Position numbers and translations under genes: made by a program | Shown here: positions 58,401 to 64,000 of the stretch, piece after piece | Layout of the letters: the number at the start of each line of letters is the position of its first letter | Position numbering within the stretch: the stretch's first letter is position 1 | DNA from: Erpetoichthys calabaricus | Lineage: Eukaryota > Chordata > Cladistia > Polypteriformes > Polypteridae | NCBI RefSeq assembly: GCF_900747795.2 | Contig: NC_041394.2 | Location: 118,326,228-118,390,227 of the forward strand | Direction of reading: 5' to 3' | Length of the DNA: 64,000 nt | Notes under the pieces: model-generated | The model's database searches: none | What the model was told of the DNA's origin: nothing | Seen by the model: only the letters and a program-made list of their open reading frames with translations

Positions 58401-61327
58401 CTAGTCAGGATAAAGGGAAAGATGACTGCAACAGCGTACAGAGACATCCTGGATGAAAACCTGCTCCAGAGCGCTCTTGACCTCAGACTGGGGCGACAGT
58501 TCATCTTTCAGCAGGACAATGACCCTAAGCACACAGCCAAAATATCAAAGGAGTGGCTTCAGGACAACTCTGTGAATGTCCTTGAGTGGCCCAGCCAGAG
58601 CCCAGACTTGAATCCGATTGAACATCTCTGGAGAGATCTTAAAATGGTTGCGCACCGACGCTTCTCATCCAACCTGATGGAGCTTGAGAGGTGCTGCAAA
58701 GAGGAATGGGCGAAACTGGCCAAGGATAGGTGTGCCAAGCTTGTGGCATCATATTCAAAAAGACTTGAGGCTGTAATTGCTGCCAAAGGTGCATCGACAA
58801 AGTATTGAGCAAAGGCTGTGAATACTTATGTACATGTGATTTCTCAGTTTTTTTATTTTTAATAAATTTGCAAAAGCTCAAGTAAACTTTTTTCACATTG
58901 TCATGTGTAGAATTCTGAGGAAAAAAATGAATTTAATCCATTTTGGAATAAGGCTGTAACATAACAAAATGTGGAAAAGTGATGCACTGTGAATACTTTC
59001 CGGATGCACTGTATCAGTAAAAAAAAAAAGTGATGGGCTTGCAGGATTCTTTAGGTATACAAATTAAGAACATAAAAAATATAAATAGTGTTTTTATATG
59101 TATGTACAGAAAGAGAGAGAAACACAGTACATATTTTAGATCCTGCTTTAAAGGTTCACATTCTGTTGTAGTATAATGTATACCAGTTATTTATTTCTCA
59201 GTCTTGCGTAGTTAATAAAATGCATAGTCCCAGTAAAATTTAATTTCAAAACACTATTTATTATGAAATCTGAACAACAGAACTACATCTGCCTATATCA
59301 ATGAAATATAAAAATACTTGCAGGATTCCAAAAGAAAATGTTAAACAAATGTAACCAAAAATATATACAGATGGGGAACATTCTCAGATGCTTTTAAATT
59401 GTATTTCACATGTTATTTTAGTTTTTATGTAGGTCAGTGCTTATTGTTTAATGTCATGGTTTTGTGGAGGAAGAAAATTTGGTTGAACATTCCCATCTTT
59501 TAAGACACTTCTCTGCTCGGTAACAATGTCTCCCATGGAAGAGAACTGTGTCTCCATAGAGATGCTTGTACCAGGAATAAATAGGAAATGCTTTGCTAAG
59601 GGTATTTATGTTTCTGTTCCTTCCATCAACTGAGAATTTTTTGGGAGTGACAAAGGAGTTTCTTCTCTAAACCTTTAATCTCAGCTACAGCAGCACTATG
59701 TTCAGATTTTGGTGCAGCATTGTCTTTGGCAGAGGTAAATGTAGCTCCAAGCATGTCCACCAGTGCACATGAACTCTTTGGTCTCTTCATGGGTGGTGGT
59801 GGCAGAGGCATTTTCATAGTTACGTGGGTGATCACCCTCATAGGACCAATGATACAATCAGTCAATCAATAAATAAATAATGCATATTGTGCGGAATTTG
59901 AAATGAACTCAGAGTTTCAGCGTTTTGTTTGTGGCGTCGGGAGGAAGCACTGAATTGCTTGATGGCAGCAGACAGAAAAGATCCCCAGAGATGCTTTTTA
60001 GCACACTGTGGTAAAATGAGCCTGTGGATGAAAGTTCTTTAAGAAGGCACCTTCCGGAGAGAATAGAGATGATTTTTCATGATGGCATCTAATTTTGCCA
60101 CCATCATCTTTTCCACAACAGCTTGAGCAAGGCCCTTAACCTGAAAATTGCTCCAGGGCGCTGTACAATGTCTGACCCTGCGCTCTGACTCCCAAAGGTC
60201 ATGTGAAAAGTCGATTTTTCCCTTGGTGTTTAATAAAGTAAATCAAAATTAATTTTATAGTAAATTTACATTAACTGACAACACACCTGAGCCCAAATTC
60301 ATCGTATTTAATAGTTCTACTTTTGCCCATAATTATCCAAGTACAACTGTTAAATATAAATGGTCATTAATATCTTTCATTTGTAATTTATTTACTCTGG
60401 TTTATACACTTATAACCTTTTAATGTATGTAATAAAAACAGAAAGTCTAATTTATTGTTTACTTGCATTCTGTTGCTTCTTCATAGCAGCCACCACAATA
60501 CAGTAACAACTTACAAATTTCTTAAGGGCTGCTGTGTTATACTAATGTTTATTACTAATGTTATAAATGTAAATATTGTGCCTTCATTTATTCTTAAGTA
60601 CAACTAATAAAAAATATAAGGTATGTTTTTAATTTTTTTTTATATTGAATTTTAAGGTAATAAACAAAATAGTTAAAAGGAAACTATTATAAGAGTTTTT
60701 GTTGGTAAATGTGAATTGTTTTCTAATAACTACTTTTATGTGCTTTAAAGTCTAACTGTATTGCATCTTACTGAAAAGACAGCAAGTGTCAAATGACCTG
60801 ACATGTTATGCAAGTAAATTACAAGTATCTCCATGCACACCTGTGTTTTTTTCCTTATTTTCTTATTTATTAGATTCAGATAATCCTATAGTAATAAACT
60901 TTTTTCATTTTTTTATGATAGTGGAATATTTGTAGTTTGACGCATCTCCAATTTTCATGTCACCCATCTTTCACTGTACTTAATACATGTGACAATATAG
61001 TACAATTGTTGATTTTTTTATGTATTTTACTCTGAATTTTTTGAGTAAAATATGAGAAATGATTGGATGATTCAGTGGTTGTTCACACAACTCTTTTGTT
61101 ACTTAATATTTAAAAACTAAAATGTTTTTCAGCTACAAATTTATGAAGAAAAACAGAATAACTTTCAAAACTTTCATTCGATTTTTTTGCTGTACATAAT
61201 ATATAGAAAGATAAAGTAATTTGAACTGATTTTTTGTTACCTTTGTAGAACTGGGAAGTGAGGTACCAGCAAGACACACCAGTAGCACCTAGATTTGACA
61301 TTAATGCACCTGACCTCTATATTCCAG
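49268..61327 (+). CDS. yif1b: Yip1-interacting factor homolog B (first four coding exons)
   Basis: YIF1B is a Golgi/ER-Golgi intermediate multi-pass membrane protein that pairs with YIP1-family proteins in early secretory transport, and in mammals helps carry the 5-HT1A receptor to dendrites. Exons 49268-49307, 54744-54970, 56150-56254 and 61249-61327 splice in frame to about 150 residues. Landmarks are [67 protein letters not shown] and [20 protein letters not shown]. These follow vertebrate YIF1B (about 310 residues) more closely than YIF1A, which lacks the [11 protein letters not shown] wording. The window holds only the cytosolic N-terminal half; the membrane helices start just after the last exon here. 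Introns are 5.4, 1.2 and 5.0 kb, inflated by transposons. No upstream ATG competes in frame. Confidence 0.93.
50155..50430 (+). repeat. decayed family A SINE
   Basis: GGTTTGAATCCTCACCCTGG (box B region) and TATGTGGAGTTTGCATGTTT, then CCAAAGACCTGCATGG. Many substitutions; older than the copy at 51140. Confidence 0.6.
50431..51128. other. intron 1 sequence, nothing recognised
   Basis: AT-rich intronic DNA between two SINE copies; no exon-like stretch. Confidence 0.4.
51140..51500 (+). repeat. tRNA-derived SINE (family A), full length and young
   Basis: Best-preserved plus-strand copy: GGCGGCACGGTGGCGCAGTG at the head, GGGTTCGCTTCCCGGG as box B, tail TTGGAAAATGGATGGA. A perfect 11-bp target duplication TTTTTTATTTG flanks it (51129-51139 and 51501-51511). 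It lies in yif1b intron 1 in the sense orientation. Confidence 0.92.
51512..54743. other. intron 1 sequence, nothing recognised
   Basis: AT-rich intronic DNA. A CT-rich CTCTCTCTCTCCCCCTCCC run is at 52891-52909. No exon, RNA gene or named repeat found. Confidence 0.4.
54744..54970 (+). CDS. yif1b: yif1b coding exon 2
   Basis: 227 nt after a TTTAATTACAG acceptor, ending at GTAAGT in phase 0. It encodes [20 protein letters not shown] through DMVDKR. The [12 protein letters not shown] and [13 protein letters not shown] stretches are the conserved core of the YIF1 cytosolic region. Confidence 0.93.
55301..56000 (+). repeat. tandemly duplicated, 5'-truncated family A SINE
   Basis: Two units with a 369-bp offset start GGAATATACCTTTATTATAT (about 55300 and 55669). 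Each continues through TTTGCAGTACCTGGTTGATG into a SINE body lacking its tRNA head (TTAGGAGACCCGGGTTTGCT). GGTTGATGAT at 55340-55349 and again at 56029-56038 may be the original target duplication. The 5' halves of the units are nearly identical, the 3' halves are not. Confidence 0.8.
56001..56108. repeat. short tandem duplication after the SINE
   Basis: GGTTGGATAATGGATGAATG and GGTTGGATAATGGATGGATG begin two units at 56001 and 56061, both carrying GGTTGATGATTTGTATTGTT and TCAATACAT. Confidence 0.85.
56150..56254 (+). CDS. yif1b: yif1b coding exon 3
   Basis: 105 nt, exactly 35 codons, from [20 protein letters not shown] to LLVFPYMHE, between a TTCAATTTTGCAG acceptor and a GTAAGA donor. The most conserved exon in this window. 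Confidence 0.95.
56255..57388. other. intron 3 sequence, nothing recognised
   Basis: AT-rich intronic DNA before the Tc1 insertion; no exon or named repeat found. Confidence 0.4.
57391..59011 (+). mobile_element. Tc1/mariner element, family 1, copy 2
   Basis: CAGTGCATCCGGAAAGTATT to CTTTCCGGATGCACTG, with TA at 57389-57390 and 59012-59013. Same family as 4468-6099, with roughly 160-bp inverted repeats; the right repeat has a small deletion near 58903. Inserted in intron 3 of yif1b in the sense direction. Confidence 0.92.
57791..58808 (+). pseudogene. Tc1 transposase, two frameshifts
   Basis: [20 protein letters not shown] begins the family start (an in-frame ATG also lies at 57770). The DNA-binding region keeps [21 protein letters not shown] one-base loss near 58025 (AACTGGTGGTC where copy 1 has AACCCGATGGTC) shifts the frame, and another near 58347 (AAGCAGGTGG versus AAGCATGGTGG) shifts it again. 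Unlike copy 1 it retains all three catalytic residues: [21 protein letters not shown] and [11 protein letters not shown]. It ends at KGASTKY. Not functional because of the frameshifts. Confidence 0.9.
59440..59880 (-). pseudogene. hAT transposase C-terminal relic
   Basis: On the minus strand the frame reads [35 protein letters not shown] and, after a frame change, [30 protein letters not shown]. This matches the C-terminal dimerisation region of hAT/ZBED-type transposases (IPGTSxxSERxFSxxGxIVTxxRSxL). It is an old relic in yif1b intron 3; the catalytic N-terminal part and terminal repeats were not found. Confidence 0.7.
60105..60240 (+). repeat. V-SINE-like 3' fragment
   Basis: TTGAGCAAGGCCCTTAACCT, GGGCGCTGTACAATGTCTGA and TGCGCTCTGACTCCCAAAGG, then TGTTTAATAAAGTA. 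Same family as the SINE at 30441-30606, head missing. Confidence 0.7.
60241..61248. other. intron 3 sequence, nothing recognised
   Basis: Very AT-rich intronic DNA leading to yif1b exon 4. Confidence 0.4.
61249..61327 (+). CDS. yif1b: yif1b coding exon 4
   Basis: 79 nt: [20 protein letters not shown] and PDLYIP plus one base, between an ACCTTTGTAG acceptor and a GTAAGA donor. In known YIF1B proteins the next residues open the first membrane helix; that exon is not in this window. Confidence 0.95.
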
Positions 61328-61380
61328 GTAAGACTGCATCAGAACAACTTACTTCTCTTAATTGCAGACTTTTTTCTTTT

Positions 61381-63085
61381 CTTTTTTTAATTTTATTTGA
61401 AGAGAACATTCCATATAGTAAAGCCTAACTTATACAGCGAAGAAGATAACAACATTGCATACAATCAAGTCGAACTTTACAAAACAGAATTCAGCTCCCA
61501 TCTGAGAGAAAGGATAGCCAACAGCAGGATGAAATCTTTAAACCAACAGCATGATCAAATCTTTTAAAAACAACACAGCAGGGAGAATGTCCTTTTTTCC
61601 CCTTTTCAAATGCTTATTCTAAAATGTTATTAATTAGATCTTGACATATTTTTAAAAGGTTTTGAACAGATTCTGTAAGTGAAGTTGATTTTTTCCAATT
61701 TCAGATACTATGGAACATCAGTTACCCACTGACATATAAAAGGTGGGTTGGGGGTTCTCCCAGCAGAGCAAGATAAGTCTGCATACTAGTAATGTGGTAA
61801 AGGCAATTACAATGAAGTTGCCCATCTCCACTTTAAGCCCATCTGGGAATACCCCAAACAGCTGTTAGTGGATTAGGAGTGGTTGTGACACCAACGCTGT
61901 CTGATAGGCATTCAAACATTTTTTGTCTGAAACATGTGGCCTAGTGAGGCTGGAGCAAGATTTCAACGTTCACAGGTTGAATCTTGCCCTGGATACATTT
62001 TGGACAATTTTACCATACCATACCATTTTTATTTGTTAAGCGCTTAAAAACACAGCATTACAACTGACCGAAGCGCTGTACAGTTAAAACAAGCAAGACT
62101 AAAAGCAAAATATTAAAAACAAACATTAAGAGAGAATTAAAACAGAGACACTAAAAAACAGGTCAGGGGACCCAATAAAACAGAGAAATAGCAAAAAGCA
62201 AGTGGAAATAAGACAGGTTAAGAATTAAAAGCCAATGTGAAGAAGTGAGTTTTTAGGTTTGATTTGAATGTGGCGACTGAAGCGGCTTGCCTAACCACTA
62301 AAGGTAAGGAGTTCCAGAGCTTGGGTGCACAGACAGAAAAAGCCCTTTCACCACGAGCTTTAAAATGTGCCTTGGGAACGGTTTTAAACAATTAAACAAT
62401 TTTAAACAAGATAAATGTGATCGATGAAAAATTTTAAGTTGAACAAACGAATGCTTTGCACATACGGATCTGGAGCATATTCTATGCATGGCTGTCTTCC
62501 ACTCCTTTTCTGATTTATTACTGTAAATGAAATATCCTTCCCCCACCGTACCCAGGGATCTTTGAAAGGATGAGACATGAAAATGTTTTTATATATTATT
62601 GAGATGCTTTCTGAGTCTTCAAGACTGATTAATATTTCTTCTGGAATAGAAATGGGTGGGAGATGTGGAAAATTGGGTATGTTCCTTGTAGCAAAGTTTC
62701 TGATTTGAAAGTAGCGGAGAAATTATGTTGCCGGGAAGTTAAATTTGAAGCATAATTGTTCATTAGAGCTTATCTACACACAGTTGTCAAATTGTTTTAA
62801 TCCCAGACATTTTCCAAAGATTAAATACTATGTAGGTTTGAGAGGGTAGAAAGAAAAAGTGATTATCATAGAGAGGTGCAACAGATAAAAACTTCTGTGC
62901 CTTAAAGTGCTTTGTGCATTGTTCCATATTCCGAGTGATGTACAATTAGATTATTGGTATATTGATGATAATTTGTATTTAAAGGGGTACAAAGCAGGGA
63001 ATATAAAGAAGTACAGCAAGATTTTTTTTTTCTATTGATGACCAGATTTGTGTGTATTCATCAATTTGTGTCAATGTCCAGGTCT
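61381..63085 (-). mobile_element. L1-clade LINE, same family as 11776-13623
   Basis: The 3' end is at the left. Matches to the other copy run in parallel throughout: CTTCCACTCCTTTT, GGGATCTTTGAAAGG, AGCAGGGAATATAAAGAAGT. The frame is heavily decayed compared with 12089-13573. A long target duplication TTGCAGACTTTTCTTTT at 63086-63102 recurs at 61362-61380 with two extra T. It lies in yif1b intron 4 and is interrupted at 62013-62395. Confidence 0.85.
62013..62395 (-). mobile_element. L2-type LINE 3' end nested in the L1
   Basis: The minus strand encodes KAHFKARGERAFSVCAPKLW, NSLPLVVRQAASVATFKSNL and KTHFF, the C-terminal signature of L2-clade proteins (GxRAFSVxAPxLWNxLP...FKxxLKTxLF). The tail is an ATGGTATGG repeat. 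A perfect 9-bp target duplication ACAATTTTA flanks it (62004-62012 and 62396-62404), both inside L1 sequence, so it inserted after the L1. Confidence 0.88.
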
Positions 63086-63116
63086 TTGCAGACTTTTCTT
63101 TTATAGATGAACTAGG

Positions 63117-63117
<1 letters not shown>

Positions 63118-63196
<79 letters not shown>
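63118..63196. repeat. (TCTA)n microsatellite
   Basis: About 20 units, beginning 15 bp beyond the L1 target duplication. Confidence 0.93.
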
Positions 63197-63197
<1 letters not shown>

Positions 63198-63311
63198 GTG
63201 CCTTAATTTTTAATCATTTACTAATGATCAAATGTTAAAACAATATTGCAAAATCCCCAGTGTTAAACACTTAAAAGTGTTTATATTTGGAAATACTGTT
63301 TCCATGCTTAT

Positions 63312-63667
63312 CCATCCATTATCCAACCCGCTATATCCTAACTACAGGGTCACGGGGGGTCTGCTGGAGCCAATCTCAGCCAACACAGGGCGCAAGGCAG
63401 GAAACAAACTCCGGGCAGGGCGCCAGCCCACCGCAGGGCACACACACACACACGCACCCACCAAATACACACTAGGGACAATTTTAGAATCGCCAATGCA
63501 CCTAACCTGCATGTCTTTGGACTGTGGGAGGGAACCGGAGCACCTGGAGGAAACCCACGCAGACACGGGGAGAACATGTAAACTCCACGCAGGGAGGACC
63601 CGGGAAGTGAACCCAGGTCTCCTTACTGCGAGGCAGCAGTACTACCCACTGCGCCACCATGCTGCCC
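63312..63667 (-). repeat. tRNA-derived SINE (family A), full length
   Basis: Ends GTGGCGCAGTGGG and GGGCAGCATG on the complementary strand, body GGTCACGGGGGGTCTGCTGG, left end TCCATCCATTATCCAACCCG. A perfect 11-bp duplication TCCATGCTTAT flanks it (63301-63311 and 63668-63678). Confidence 0.9.
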
Positions 63668-63678
63668 TCCATGCTTAT

Positions 63679-64000
63679 CTGTTTTATCTGGTGAATCTGT
63701 TTTATTATATGCACTGTATATTGTTATTCTTGAAAAGGGAAAAATTTTCAATGAAAGTGTGTTTTTACCTAAAGAACAAAGTGGTTATTTGTAAAATAAT
63801 TCCGGATGTGCTCTATTTCACTTGTAACTAGACGGAACAAAAATGTAAAAAAAATTAAGCGGACTAGTCCTTACACAAATTAGTACAGAGGAGTGTTGTA
63901 TCTTGCCTGCTATACCAGTATGAGACCAGCAGCCTGGCAAAGAACAGGTTGAGTCCTATATATTCCTCAGGACATAAATTACAGTTATCAAAAAGACTTG
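63679..64000. other. intron 4 sequence, nothing recognised
   Basis: No yif1b exon 5 candidate (a membrane-helix exon opening with MAFITYV-like residues) is present before the window ends. Confidence 0.45.

Overview
The window looks like a vertebrate nuclear genome: single-copy coding sequence is sparse, exons are short with GT/AG splice sites, and the rest is AT-rich sequence packed with interspersed repeats. The mix (several Tc1/mariner families, a Helitron, L1, L2/Rex-type, RTE-type and CR1-like LINEs, tRNA-derived SINEs with TGGATGGA tails, long TCTA/GATA microsatellites) points to a ray-finned fish. A bichir or reedfish type genome is my best guess, but that is inference from repeat flavour only.

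Host genes. The only gene I can name is yif1b (+ strand, from 49,268). Its first four coding exons lie here (49268-49307, 54744-54970, 56150-56254, 61249-61327) and join in frame to about 150 residues, the cytosolic N-terminal half of the protein; the membrane-spanning half is beyond the window. A CCAAT-box-rich promoter precedes it. Between 23.8 and 33.9 kb, two well-formed exons and a weaker third share compatible phases and encode part of an apparently single-pass membrane protein that I cannot identify. A few lone exon-like open stretches on the - strand (0.3 kb, 9.6 kb) stay unassigned.

Mobile DNA by region. 1-8 kb: a pogo/Tigger-like non-autonomous element, then two different Tc1 elements side by side inside one TCTA microsatellite; the second carries an uninterrupted 340-codon transposase. 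8-14 kb: SINEs, an LTR-like repeat and a 5'-truncated L1 with a 12-bp target duplication. 14-23 kb: a 1.5-kb DNA transposon with a 5-bp target duplication, two decayed Tc1 copies, and a LINE split by a 319-bp TA-flanked MITE. 24-38 kb: LINE and SINE fossils, LTR-like repeats, and a second, inverted copy of the 5-bp-duplication transposon nested in an LTR-like repeat. 39.4-42.2 kb: a Helitron with a helicase relic and a 3' region folded into a large palindrome of about 38-bp units. 43-48 kb: LINE and LTR-like fragments. yif1b introns: SINEs (one tandemly duplicated), a third Tc1 copy, a hAT transposase relic, and an L1 with an L2-type LINE nested in it.

I see no operon-like or defence-like gene system. 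The most unusual structures are the Helitron palindrome, the intact Tc1 ORF, the TA-flanked MITE and the unidentified membrane-protein gene.
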